Positions 10,464-21,510 of a DNA stretch of 64,000 bases are shown here, piece by piece. Made by a program: the position numbers and the translations under genes. Numbering within the stretch: the stretch's first letter is position 1; the number at the start of each line of letters is the position of its first letter. The DNA comes from Raphanus sativus (taxonomy: Eukaryota; Streptophyta; Magnoliopsida; Brassicales; Brassicaceae). The DNA lies in the NCBI RefSeq assembly GCF_000801105.2, contig NC_079518.1, positions 20,750,800 through 20,814,799 of the forward strand, written 5' to 3'. The notes under the pieces are model-generated. The model was given only the letters and a program-made list of their open reading frames with translations. It had not been told where the DNA came from and searched no databases.

Positions 10464-11107
10464 TCATCTCTGCATATTATGCAAAAGCAAAGAGATTCAT
10501 AACTTTTCAAAAACTACAAAAGGCTAATGCTTTTCAAAGATTATTATCATACCTTAGTTTCTTGTGGGACTTTATATGAATCAAGCGTCACATCAGTCAG
10601 ATAAAACCCAGGATGCAAGCTCTGTAGCCATGGCAAAGCAAACAAAAAAAAAAGAAAAAGAAAAAGAAATCAACTTACAATCAAAGCAGATCAATCAAGA
10701 ACTCCGAGACTTACATCGAGCTTCTTCTGAACGGTTCTTGGCCGCTTCTTTGGCCGGCGCGGTGGTCGGTGACCAAGAGCCACAATGAAATCCTCCTCGA
10801 TCTCCTTCCTCGAAAGCTTCACCGGAGAAACCTTCTCAACGTCGGTCTTACGTTTTTCCTTAGATTCCATGCTCTTCTTTCATAAACATCGATTGTGTGA
10901 TCTTATCCCTCACTGTCTTCAGATCCGACATGATCTTTACCCTGAACTCCTCGATCCCTTCTTCTTCCCGCCGGAACCGCTTCTCGAAGATTCCATCCTG
11001 GAGCACTTGAGATGACGCTGACTCCCCCACTTCAAGCTCGGGAGCGTGAAATTGTGGAGACTCTTCGGTCGCTCTGTTCTCGTCGTCGTCGGTGTCGCTG
11101 TCCACAT
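10464..11107 (-). CDS. DUF1639 family protein gene with introns
   Basis: Read on the minus strand from an ATG at 11107. The N-terminus contains KSLHNFTLPSLKWGSQRHLKC, a hallmark of plant DUF1639 proteins. The exon ending at 10715 (donor GTAAGT) encodes KLSRKEIEEDF and RPPRRPKKRP. Exon 10553-10621 (acceptor GCTACAG, donor GTATGA) encodes HPGFYLTDVTLDSYKVP, the conserved DUF1639 C-terminus. A last exon begins at 10469 (acceptor TATGCAG) and gives one residue and a TGA at 10464. Oddity: between about 10941 and 10871 the first frame hits a stop, while another frame stays open and looks family-like (EEFRVKIMSDLKTV). Either a 69-base intron (10872-10940) or two compensating frameshifts explain this. 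The biochemical role of the family is unknown. This is the only ordinary cellular gene before the tandem array. Confidence 0.75.
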
Positions 11108-11434
11108 CTCACCGCGTTATACCATTGATCGGTGCACTCTCGTCTTCTTTAAATCAATCAATCTCTTATCTCTAGACTTGAAGATTTACTCGCCGGAAAC
11201 TTTTACCGGCTGTGGTTTTTTTTTTTTGTTTTTTGGTTTATTGTTAACGGTAAGGCCAAAGCTTTTTGTTATATATACGGCGTACGATGGGATGCCGAGA
11301 ATTCAGAGTCTTGTTTTGGTAAACTCAATGGTTGATCGGAGGGTACTTTCGGAAATTAGGACAAATGCTTCTTCAGTTTAATGTCTCATCATGGTTTGTC
11401 TTTTGCGGGATACAAATTTGATATGGGTTTTATA
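11108..11434. other. upstream region of the DUF1639 gene
   Basis: No gene seen. It should contain the DUF1639 promoter and 5' UTR on the minus strand. A short upstream ATG reading only to a nearby stop precedes the main start. I could not place a convincing TATA box. Confidence 0.35.
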
Positions 11435-11936
11435 CCCTGTGCCTAGACGCTGTCCGGGGATTGACTGCAACGAATATGATAAAATTGACCCTCTAATTTC
11501 TGTCTAATTCAGCATAATTCTCGAATTGACCACCAAAGTTATTTTTTTCCGTTCGCTTAAAATTAAAACACATTTAATTGTTTTAATCATTGTTGATAGA
11601 TTTTGTGTTATTATTCATTACTAAATAATTATAATTAGCTATCAAACCCAAAACAAACATATACATACTCCATTTAAAGATTTTTTCGTATCAAATACAC
11701 CATTATCTAAATGTTCGAAAAATCAAAATGAGGCTGTTTAAAATTATATAAAAATTTTGTATAATTATGTTTAAAAACTTGTGTAATTATGTTTAAAATT
11801 AGGTAAATATATTATAATATATTAAATTATATTTAAAACTAAGCTCAGCATAGTCTCCGAATATTTTCTGATTTTTCGATAACTCACTAGATCCGGACTC
11901 GCCGCCCGACTAGCGTCTAGCGTGGTTTTGAACATA
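11435..11936. mobile_element. candidate MITE-like element with 9-bp flanking repeats
   Basis: A stretch of about 500 bases, AT-rich in the middle, with GC-rich ends sharing an inverted motif: CCTAGACGCTGTCCGG near 11442 and CCCGACTAGCGTCTAGCG near 11905. The direct repeat GGTTTTATA occurs just outside both ends (11426-11434, 11937-11945), the size expected for a Mutator-like target duplication. The inverted motif is not exactly terminal, so boundaries are tentative. Confidence 0.35.
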
Positions 11937-11945
11937 GGTTTTATA

Positions 11946-12085
11946 TAACATAATTTTAAGAAGACAAATTATTACATAGATGTAGGCATGTAGCATACAA
12001 ATAGCAAGTAAGATATTTTAAGAACATCTCAAATAGTGTGCAGAAAACAAAAATTTTGATTTAACCAAAGGAACGAATATGGGTT
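11946..12085. other. AT-rich DNA up to the first gap
   Basis: No gene or recognisable repeat seen. It does not resemble the Athila-type LTRs further right, so the missing 3' end of E1 must lie in the gap or be deleted. Confidence 0.4.
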
Positions 12086-12185
12086 NNNNNNNNNNNNNNN
12101 NNNNNNNNNNNNNNNNNNNNNNNNNNNNNNNNNNNNNNNNNNNNNNNNNNNNNNNNNNNNNNNNNNNNNNNNNNNNNNNNNNNNN
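12086..12185. other. assembly gap (100 N)
   Basis: Exactly 100 unknown bases, the conventional placeholder for a gap of unknown size. It cuts element E1 just after its extra ORF. Confidence 0.95.
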
Positions 12186-14041
12186 GGGTTGCCTCCCACT
12201 CAGCGCTTGGTTAAAGTCATTTAGCTTGACTGTGGTAGGTGAGTGACTCATGGGGTGCAGAAACTGCTGATTGCCGGACAGCAATCATCAATCTTGTGTC
12301 TCCTACTGTTGAACCATGTGGCGACGAAGCTTCTTGTGGCATCGTCTGCTCGTAGTTGCTTCTTATCTATCTGGAGGACTGTATCTTGAAGTTTCCTCAC
12401 AGAATTCTCGATGTATTCAATTTTGTCAACTTCCTTGTCAATGGTCTGGTAGGTGTGTACGGACAATAACCTTAGCTCACTCTGTAATGCATCGATCCTG
12501 TTCATAATAAACTGATCTCGGGTCGCTAAAGACTCAGTGTCGATCGATGCTACGAGATGCACGTCGGTCACTTCGCTGACGGGTCTGTCGGTCGACGCAG
12601 AATCCCTTGCGTCGATCGATTGTGAACACTGTCCTTGGTACTGCAGAGCACGTATATTGCCCTTCATGTGGCGAGTAGTTCTGCAGAGGCTGTTAACCCT
12701 TTCGTTAACAGTGTAGTCAATGGTATCACAGGTCCCGTCGAGTCTTCTTTCCATAGCATCCATAGCGTCATACAGCTCAAGTTTAAGTTCATCAACTGCT
12801 GCGGTAGTGCCTGGTCCTCTTGCTGGTGGTGGCTCGCTATCGATCGATGTTGTTCTTGGCCTGTCGATCGACGGAAAAGTAGTATTCTGAGCTTGGTCAT
12901 TCTGGCGAATTGTGTCCAACTCTTTCTGAAGAAGATCGATCCTCTTGCTTAACCATTCGACATTGTTGTTGAGAGGGCTGTAGACGTCTCCAATCCGTGT
13001 ATTGATGTAAGCAACCTCCCATTCATCTTTATTAGGTGATGAACATTCCGGTCGGTCCATGGATGTAGTCTTGCCGATGTCGATCGATGGTACATGTACT
13101 CTGTCGGTCGATACTGGTGGCGTAGCCTCTTTCTCAAGCGTGGTTAATATGTTTCCAAGCTCCATTCTTGTCTCAGCCATATCATTCCTGAAGTCTTTGT
13201 AACTGACATCCAAAGGCTGGAAAGTGTCTTCCACCAATGTGCGCATGTTTGCCTCAAGGTGCGCCTGAGCTCTCCATACATCAGTCACCATATCATCCAC
13301 CTCCTCTCTACTGTAGGGCACTGGTGGTGGTGTGTATGCATGGGAAGGGCGTGTGTGTATTGGAAGTTGTAAGCAACCTTTGTGAAAAAGGGATGCTCTA
13401 TCCAAAAGTCTCTTTACTTGCTCCTTGGTAACATGGATGATTTCACCATCAACTCCTCTAGCATAGCCAAACTCATCTCTGTAGACACCATATTCATCCT
13501 TAGCCTCCCACTTGAATCTCCTGGATCCATCGGTAGTGAAGGCACGTCGTCCAAACTCTATTCGTCTGTCGGGCGATCGGACTCTCGGTCTGTCGATCGA
13601 TCCTGGATATCCGCCGTCGATCGACGGTGTTGAAACGATGTCGATCGATTGTGAATGTCGAGGTGGACCGAAGTGTTGTGGAACTGGATCCTCCCTTGTG
13701 TTGGTGTTGTGGTTGTCCTGGACATGTTGTAGGATGTTTGGATGGCTACGTTGCTGTGTGAACAGGTTTTCTGGTCCATTGGCAACTTGGAGGATGTCTG
13801 TTATGTCTTCTCTGGTTATGTGCAGAACTCTTCCATCCATAGCTCTTGCATAGCCATCTGTGTCCCTGAAGATTCCAAATTCATCAGGTGTTAGTGAAAC
13901 ATTCCTGATATCATAAGGTTCATGAGATCTCGGTTGAGCTCTGTTTAAGGTGTCGATCGATGGGTGTGTGGTGGTGGCGATCGATGGTGCACGTCTAGCT
14001 GCACTGTTTGATCGATTGAACATGTTGTTGCAGTCTTCCAT
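12186..14041 (-). pseudogene. E1 ORF3: large extra protein with SID motifs and a duplicated DEfGifRD module
   Basis: ATG at 14041, overlapping the end of the protease frame by about 100 bases. Near the N-terminus are two copies of one module: DEFGIFRDTDGYARAMDG followed by ITRED, and DEYGVYRDEFGYARGVDG followed by VTKEQ. Further on are many Ser-Ile-Asp motifs encoded by TCGATCGA and predicted coiled-coil-like helices. The C-terminus, in a shifted frame, is LSGRQP, encoded by a purine-rich motif GTGGGAGGCAACCC found in all sister elements. Lesions: a frameshift near 12275 truncates the main frame at 12248, and there is a 204-base in-frame deletion near 12864 relative to E3. I do not recognise a described domain; function unknown. 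It occupies the place where autonomous relatives would have pol. Confidence 0.55.
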
Positions 14042-15801
14042 TGATGAATCTCTGAATGCTGGAAGCTGCTGGGTAGAAGGTGAAAAATTTTGAATTTCGT
14101 GGCTTGGGTCGTCAACCTTTTATACCCATGTGTTGCCCTAATCGATGAAATTCCGATTTTGTCCTTTAAGTCGTCCGGGTTAATATCGATCGATATTATA
14201 CTGGCAATGTCGATCGATGGACGATGTCGTTTTGCTGGATGAAGTAGATAATCGATCGATGGTGGGCGTTTGTTGTCGATCGATTGTGGTTCAAATCTGT
14301 CATTCTCCAAGTAGATTTCCCAAGCTCTCTCTTCCCAATAGTCTTCATCATATTCTTCACTGTGGTCTCCACTGTGGAAAGAGGTGGCTGTGTCTACTGC
14401 AAAACTCTCATGAAATCCGCTATCTGCCCAACTCCTTATTGAGTAATCATCTTGCTTTCGGTTGGGTGGGATGGCGAAATTCGGGTAGCAATGATCTGGT
14501 AGATCGAGTTCATCATCCGGTGGGTCTCTGTCGATCGATGATCCATAGTTGTTGTCGATCTCCTCTGACTTGAATGTGTCGATCGATGACGTCAAAGTAC
14601 TGTCAATCGATCCCGAGTACTCTGTCTCGTACTCAACTTCACAATGACAAACTGCGATGATACCAGTATCATCTTCCTTTACCACTAATTTGGCTGGTGG
14701 TTTGTCAAGCTTGACAGGGTCGTAGTGGATATCTGGATCTATCATAGTCAAGCACATCCTGTTGGTCTTCATGTCACATATGGCTCCTACTGTAGCCATA
14801 AATGCTCTTCCAAGTAAGAGGGAAGAGTTCCAATTTAACTTAATGTCTAGGACATGAAAATCCACATGGACTATAGCATCACCAATGTGTACCTCTAGGT
14901 CTTTGATGAAGCCTCCAGAGTTTCTCTGAGAGTAATCCACGAAAGTAAAGATCTGTGGTGAAGGCTCTACTTGCAGGCCCAGATGGTCTGCCATGACCTT
15001 TGGTAAAATGCTGACTGATGAACTAGTGTCACATAGTGCGTGAGGAAATTCAATACCTTGTACCACACAGGGTATTGCAAACTTCCCAGGATCACTCTTC
15101 TTTAGCAAAGTAATCCTTTTCCTCATCTCTTCTCTGACGTTGTCAAACCTTCTCCTAATGTCAGTTTCAGTCTCCCTTGTTTCTCTGAAGAACATCCACA
15201 ATCTCTTTGTGAAATAAACCTCCTCAAAAGGTTTCTCTGGTGGGATTCCGATAACTCTCTTAGTGAAACCATCAATCTCCTTTTCATTAGCTTCCCTCTT
15301 AAGGTTCTTAGGAATCTTCTCCTTCCGACTCCTTAACCTTCTTCCTTCAGTTACTTCTGATGTAGGTGTAGTGTCTGAAGGGTTACTAGTTATTTCGGTA
15401 GGGATAGCTTGTGGTCTCGGTGTGGGTCTGAGTGCATTGATTCGGTTGCTGTCTTTCGATGGTAGTTGCACTCGGTATATAAGAGGTGTGTGCCGATCGA
15501 TAGGTGGAGAATAGGATCGATCGATACGGTTCTCTTCGTTGTGTCGATCGATGAGTGGCTCTTCTCGTCGGTCGATATCTTCGTAGGTGTGGGTGGGTGG
15601 GTATGGGTGAGAAGCCGTGAACTCAGCATGTGTCAAAATCCTAACCGTGTTGCAGTCTGCAAGCGTGTCCGGATAAGACATCGTCGATGTCGATCGATGT
15701 GGACTAGTTGGTGTCGATCGACACCATTGTGATCCACCGAGACTTAGCAAACTTTCCACTTCAAAGTCTCCTTCTTGTAGCTTCTCCTGTTTCACCACTT
15801 G
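13945..15801 (-). pseudogene. E1 aspartic protease region
   Basis: In frame with gag but separated from it by a TAG at 15802-15804 where E2 has TGG. The protease core reads IPCVVQGIEFPHALCDTSSS, then a typical FHVLDIKLNWNSSLLLGRAFM flap-to-C-terminal part. The active-site triplet is DTS; E2 and E5 keep DTG, so this copy is probably inactive. Upstream is a Lys/Arg-rich spacer (LRSRKEKIPKNLKRE). Downstream is an acidic spacer rich in SID motifs. The role would be Gag maturation in virus-like particles. Confidence 0.65.
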
Positions 15802-17408
15802 CTAGAAATCATCATCTATGATAGCATTGACGTGGTGTCTCCTATTTCCTTCCCCTACTTCCTTAGAAGTTCCAATCCTCTTGATAGAGTCTTCAGTTTG
15901 GACAATCTGTGTCTCAACTTTCTTAACTTGAATGCAGATGGTATCTATCCTCGTGGTCAGATTGTTAAAGACAGAATCAATCTTCCCATTGAAGTCTACT
16001 GTAAGCTTCTGCTGACCTTCCAGAACTCTATCAATCATGGCATCAAACTTACTCTCTTGGGTGGGTGGTGGTGGGTTTTGGTAAGCTGAGTTGCCGTAGT
16101 TCCTTGTGTTGGTGAAGGGTTTCTGATACTGTGAACTCTGGTTGTAGTTACTCTTCTGACCACTGTCAAAAAAGTTTCTGTTTCCACTCTGGTTTCCATA
16201 TCTTTGAAATCCAGTACCTCCAATGTAGTTCACATCTTCCTCTGTATCATCCTCTCTAGCCTCTCCTTCTTCAGCTGAGCAGACTGGTTGTCCCAGAAAA
16301 GCATGTAATGCATCTATCTTGGTTCTGACTTCATTCATCTGGTCTTCACCTATGGCTGCAACCGATTTCTTCTTGTCAGAGTCAGTGTTCTTGGTGTTGC
16401 TGCTGTTGGCTAGGTTCTCAATAAGTCTCACAGCCTCTCTTGGATTCCTAGTGTTGAAGTTCCCCTCACTAGCAGTATCAAGAGCCATCTGATACCTTAA
16501 GGCGATACCTCTGTAAAAAGTGTTTAATAGCTGCATTATATTGAATCCATGGTGTGGACAGTCTTGCTGGAAGAACTTGAATCTTATCCACGCGTCTTTA
16601 AAAGTCTCACTAGGCTTTTGCGCGAAAGTGGCTATTTTGCTCCTCAAGTCTTCAGCGTGTGCCTCATCAAAGAAATTACGCAGGAAGGCGTTTTTGATGT
16701 CGGCCCAGGATGTCAGTGATCCTGTAGGTAGCTGCTTGAGCCAGTGCGAAGCTTCTCCAATCAGTGAGTATTTGAAGAGCTTGCAGAGTAGGTAGTCCTC
16801 GGGGCTCCATCCATACGAATAGCAGCGATAAGATCCTCGAACCTCTCCAGATGGTCCATAGGATGCTCGTGTGATTGCTCGGAATAAGGTATCTGAGACA
16901 CGAGAGAGTAGTACTGAGGCTTGAGCTCGAAGTTCGGCTTCTGAATCTCTGGAAGTCGAATAGCTGATCTATTGGTATAGTACTCGTCTGGACGGTTATA
17001 GTCTGCCAACGATCGTGTTTGAGCTTCTCCTGTAGCCTTAGCTTTTTCAGGGATTATGTTTCCCTGTGCATCTAGTTTCTGACCTGTTGCATTACGCAGA
17101 TGACCATCTTGGTCATACAGGTTTCCATTCTCGCCCTGCGTGAGAATGACAATCGCGACCATGCTTCGCGGAGTAGTGTCGATCGGTATACGGTTAGAAG
17201 TATCGATCGATGTAGATCGGTGAACGGTATCGGTCGACGGTGCGGTCGGAGTGTCGGTCGACACTTGAACGTGAGTATCAGTCGACGGTAATGCAGTTCT
17301 ATCGATCGATGCGGAGCGTAGGTCTTTGCGGATTGAGCGTTCCAAGTGTGCAGGATCCTCTGAGAATAATAGTTGATTTCCCTTGTTGCTTCTGGTACTG
17401 CTGGGCAT
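15802..17408 (-). pseudogene. E1 gag, frameshifted
   Basis: Start ATG at 17408 just after a splice-acceptor-like TATTTTCAG. The N-terminal part has SID/STD motifs and GENGNLYDQDGHLRN. The Retrotrans_gag core includes HPMDHLERFEDLIA and, after a one-base deletion near 16803, ETFKDAWIRFKFFQQDCPHHGF. Then comes an Asn/Gln/Tyr-rich stretch with no CCHC zinc knuckle. E2 reads through the site of the deletion without a shift. Gag would form the particle shell. Confidence 0.7.
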
Positions 17409-17497
17409 GTACCTGAAAATACAAGAAAAATTTAAATAAGAAAGGGGGTAAAAGAAAAACCTAAGATTAATAAGATTAAATCTAATGGCGATCAAAG

Positions 17498-17516
17498 CTC
17501 CCCGACAACGGCGCCA
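17498..17516 (-). other. E1 primer-binding site, tRNA-Asp
   Basis: Minus strand TGGCGCCGTTGTCGGGGAG, complementary to the 3' end of plant tRNA-Asp, four bases from the LTR end at 17521. Confidence 0.85.
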
Positions 17517-17520
17517 AATT

Positions 17521-18880
17521 TGATAGTGCTCAAATTACCCAGTAGAGCTTACTCTCTCAAATAAGAGGTACAGCTGTAGTACTTAGGGATCGAATCACGA
17601 TGAGCTAGGGAACCAATTAAATAAAATCTACTAATCAATCCTAGGCAAGATTGGTTTATATGATGGAAATAAAAATAACAAATCCTAAAATGAGCAAGAC
17701 AGTTGCTCCAACTAACAATATGAAGGGTTGTTTAAATGGGATAAAGAGTGCTAGACATAGGGTTTCTATTCAGGGATGGATATTATAATCTCTATAAATG
17801 CTTTAATAAGTTGCTTGCATGATACTATAGATCTCAGCCGCTTAACATATGTGAATGAATCACTGGTTAAATTATCTAGATCTCTGGCCACACCTTTCCC
17901 ATGATGACACAGAAAAAGAGTCGGTCGATATCTTTTTGAGATATCGAGCGATTCCCCTTTCGCGGCGCCGATCGATTTACCAGTAGGGTATCGATCGACG
18001 GCTTCTAGATCTGCCTAGGCGCGAACCGAATATGACCGCGAGGTCTCAAGGAGGAACTGTCGTTCTTCTCAACGGGAAACATGCATCGCTCAAATGGATA
18101 ATTCAAGATAATCTAAGATCCTAGTGATCTATGTTCTAGTTAGCTACTCTAAAACAAGCATAGGGTACAATCCATTTGATGAGTATCACAACTTAGCAAT
18201 TATAGCTTGGGGCTAATTCCACAAACCTATTTAAACCCTAGATCTAACAAGTAGACTACTCAGACATAGCTAAACAATTCATAACAATAGATAGATGAAA
18301 GAATTGCATAGATAGAACAAAGTAGAAATACAAAAGGAGATGAGAAATCTCTCCAATCTCTCTCAAACAAATAAAACTCTAGTCTCTCTCTCACACTCTC
18401 TGCTGTGGTTGTGAAAAGCTTCAAGCTTCAAAAGGGTTTCAGAACTTGCCGTCAAAAAGACTTTGCAGGAGTATTTAAGCATTTCCATTAGGTTAAAAAC
18501 TCGCCAGGGGCAATCTCGTAATTTGGTGAAGTCTTGGTGAAGTAGTCGGCTAAACCATTCCGTCCTCGATATCGATCGACAACACTGAATGTGTATCGAT
18601 CGATTATAATCTTCTAGTACGCGGATCTTCTCAGCTGCATCGATCGACGACTCAGAATGAGTATCGATCGATTGTAATCGCAATGTTGACTTCCGACTTA
18701 GTCTTGAATGGTCAACTCGGGTATATCATCTCTTGTACTCCAAAATGCTCCAAAAACATCACTTTCTCACGAAATGCTCCTGAACCTGAAAACATACCTA
18801 ACAGACTAGAAAACAGATTAAATATATAATAAAATACTAGTATACCATGGTTAAAAACGGGTAAAATCCATGGTATATCA
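17521..18880 (-). repeat. E1 5' LTR (Athila-type family 1)
   Basis: 1360 bases. On the plus strand it starts TGATAGTGCTC and ends CCATGGTATATCA. It contains several TCGATCGA motifs in non-coding sequence (around 17968, 17991, 18592, 18664) and an inverted repeat TATACCATGG...CCATGGTATA at its U3 tip (18841-18877). It is closely similar to 28979-30336 and to 19375-22184 after removal of the nested solo LTR. Confidence 0.85.
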
Positions 18881-19374
18881 ACAGACTCTTTGAAGAAGCT
18901 TACTTCACACATATATTTTGGATGTTCTTCAGAGAGACTAGAGTTACAGAGGCTGATATTGAGAAGATGTTCGACCAAGTCAGAGATGAGCAGAAGAACA
19001 AGATTACCTTGAAGAAGAAGAGTGACCCAGGGGAATTTATTATTCCATGCCGCATCAAGGGCATCGAAATCACCAGGGCACTATGTGATACAGGAGCATC
19101 AGCCAGCATCATACCAAAGGTTATAGCAGATCATCTAGGTCTGACGATTGAACCTACAAAGGAATTCTTTTGCTTTGTAGACTGTTCATGGAAGAGTTTA
19201 TTGGGAGTTACCAAAGACCTTGATGTACAGATTGGCAATGCCCTACTTCCAGTTGACTTCCATGTCTTAGACATAAAGTTAAATTGGAATTCTTCTATAC
19301 TACTTGGAAGAGGATTCTTAGCCACAGTCGGAGCTGTTTGTGATCTACAAACAAACAAGATGTGCTGGACTCTG
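18881..19374 (+). pseudogene. aspartic protease fragment of an opposite-strand Athila-type relative
   Basis: The plus-strand frame encodes RRNMFFRETR-like spacer, then IPCRIKGIEITRALCDTGAS, then LNWNSSILLGRGF and CDLQTNKMCW. This is the same protease family as E1/E2 but clearly diverged and in the opposite orientation. It begins directly at the LTR end 18880 and ends directly at the next LTR start 19375. It is thus the remaining target sequence into which neighbouring elements inserted. The active-site DTG is intact but both ends of the gene are missing. Confidence 0.7.
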
Positions 19375-21035
19375 TGATACTGCTCAAATTACCCTGTAGA
19401 GCTTACTCTCTCAAATAAGAGGTTCAGCTGTAGTACTTAAGGATCAAATCACGAGGAGCTAGGGAACCAATTAAATCTAATCAATTAATCAATCCTAGGT
19501 AAAGTTGGTTTTATGATGAAAATATAAATGACAATTCCTAAAATGAGCAAGGTAGTTGCTCTAACTAACAATATGATGGTTGGTTAAATGATAATGAAGA
19601 GTGCTAGACTTATGGCTTTTATTCAGGAATAGAGATTATAATATTTATAAATGCCTAACAAGTTGCTTGCATGATACTAAAGAACTCAGTCGCTTAACAC
19701 TCACTGATGTCTCACTGGTTAAATAATCTAGATCTCTGACCTCAACTGTCGTCTGTTGACCAGAAAAGAGTCGATCGATATCCTTTAGAGATATTGAGCG
19801 ATACACCTTTCGCAGCGCCGATCGATTCACCTATCGGGATATCGATCGACGGCTTCTAGATATGCCTAGGCGCGAGCCGATAATGAACACTAGGTCTCAA
19901 GGAGGACGGTTAGCTCTTCTCCAAGGAGAAAACTAGTTCAAACATATAATTCAAGATATTAAGGATCCTAGTGATCTATGTTCTAGTTAGCTACTCTAGA
20001 ACAAGCATAGGGTGCAATCTATTTGATGAATATCACAACTTAGCAATTATAGTTTGAGACTAATCCCACAAACATATTTAAACCCTAGATCTAACAAGTA
20101 GACTACTCAGACATAGCTAAGCAATTCATAACACAAGATATGTAAAAGAATTGCATTAGATAGAGTATAAAAAACAAATGGAGTTCAATCACAAATCTCT
20201 CCATGATTGTGGGAACCAAAATTCGCACCGTCAAATTTGGTATAATTAAGGAAATTAGGAAAACCCTAATTTCCCTGAGGTCCCGAATTTCTGAGAAACC
20301 ACACGTCAAGCAATAAGAACACGACAATAACGAGAAATAAAAATAAGAAATCGTAAAAAGAGAGCAAGAAGGGATTTTATTCCGAATCTGCGTATGAGCG
20401 TAACAACAAGGTAACGTGCTTCGGCTACGAGAGCTATCGGCGAGATCCCTAGTCTAATACCCGAAGGTGGCTAAACCTAATTGAGTCGCAGCTCGAATAA
20501 CAAAAACGGAAAGTTGCATAAATTCTCTAAGTGCTAAGTTTGCTCTCTAAAACGTCTCTCCCTATGCCTCTCGCCTTGAACTCCTTATATACTCCCTCCT
20601 AGGTCGGTTTACGCTTCCCCCTTTTTCCCTTAAGCCGTTATAGTCGAAAAATGGGAATATTCCATCTTTTACGATCTTCTTGATTATCTGCAGAAAGTTT
20701 CCATTTATCTGCGAAAACTGATGTTTATCCTCCAAGCATAAACCGTCATAAGATTTATGGGATTTTAAAAAATCGTAAGAGGGCCTCGAATCAAGTTTAA
20801 GACCCCTTGGGCCGTCTTTCGATTTGAGACGTTTATTACGATTTCTCCGATAAAGTTAAGTTTCCGCGGTTTCGTTGTAACCCGAACGGACGATCCCATT
20901 TGATCGAGAAATCAAGAAATGGTTTGCCGTGGATTACGGAGAATTGTTATATGGATAGTCGAGAGTGCATAGTTTTTCGTTGTATCGTCGTTTCGGAAGA
21001 CTTTGGACGTTTCGGAAAATTATCAATGTACGAAT

Positions 21036-21195
21036 GCTCGGTCGCTATAGCGACCGAGCCTCGGATAGCGACCGAGCCTTGCTTGTGGCTCGGTCTCTAT
21101 AGCGACCGAGCTGTAATCGAGGCTCGGTCGCTATAGCGATCGAGCGTGATTCCGTGATCCGATCGCTATAGCAATCAAGCTCTTGTTCGTGACCC
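21036..21195. repeat. palindromic tandem repeats, GCTCGGTCGCTATAGCGACCGAGC type
   Basis: Several diverged copies of a self-complementary unit of about 24 bases centred on CTATAG, within the solo LTR. Each unit could form a hairpin. Confidence 0.75.
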
Positions 21196-21314
21196 GATCG
21201 CCATCGCGTTCGGGTTTGTGCCGTGGACTGAAATCCATTGTCCAAACGTCCGAAACTATTGCGAGGCTACGATGCTTTTAGGATGTTTGTTTGCGGATGT
21301 TTGGATCTTTGATA

Positions 21315-21510
21315 ATATCGTATCGTTGATTTAAGAAATCGTTGATTTCTTAAATCGTTGATTAAGAAATTGTTGATTTCTTAAGTCGTTGATTAAGAAA
21401 TCGTTATTTTCTTAAGTCGTTGATTAAGAAATCATTGTTTTAAGAAATCGTTGATTTCTTAAACCGTTGATTAAGAAATCGTTGTTTTAAGAAATCGTTG
21501 TCTTAAAACA
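21315..21510. repeat. palindromic tandem repeats, TTAAGAAATCGTTGATTTCTTAA type
   Basis: About seven diverged units of 20-30 bases built from AAGAAATCGTTG and its partial reverse, within the same solo LTR. Confidence 0.75.

Larger units (their letters stand above)
12186..18880 (-). mobile_element. E1: non-autonomous Athila-type Ty3/gypsy element, 3' end lost in gap
   Basis: Minus-strand order: 5' LTR 17521-18880, primer site 17498-17516, gag, aspartic protease, extra ORF3, then the gap. The primer site TGGCGCCGTTGTCGGGG matches the 3' end of tRNA-Asp, typical of Athila-like elements. Between protease and the gap there is room only for ORF3; no reverse transcriptase, RNase H or integrase is present. 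Compared with sister copies E2 and E3 it carries a gag frameshift, a nonsense codon after gag, a DTG to DTS change in the protease and a 204-base deletion in ORF3. Confidence 0.75.

Noticed and set aside
13558..13785. Alternative frames rich in RSTD/SID in E1-E3
   Set aside because: The TCGATCGA motif is open in several frames and produces look-alike ORFs; only frames continuous with gag, protease or ORF3 were kept.
21036..21510. CRISPR-like appearance of regularly spaced palindromic repeats
   Set aside because: Units are contiguous and diverged with no unique spacers, and they lie in a plant LTR.
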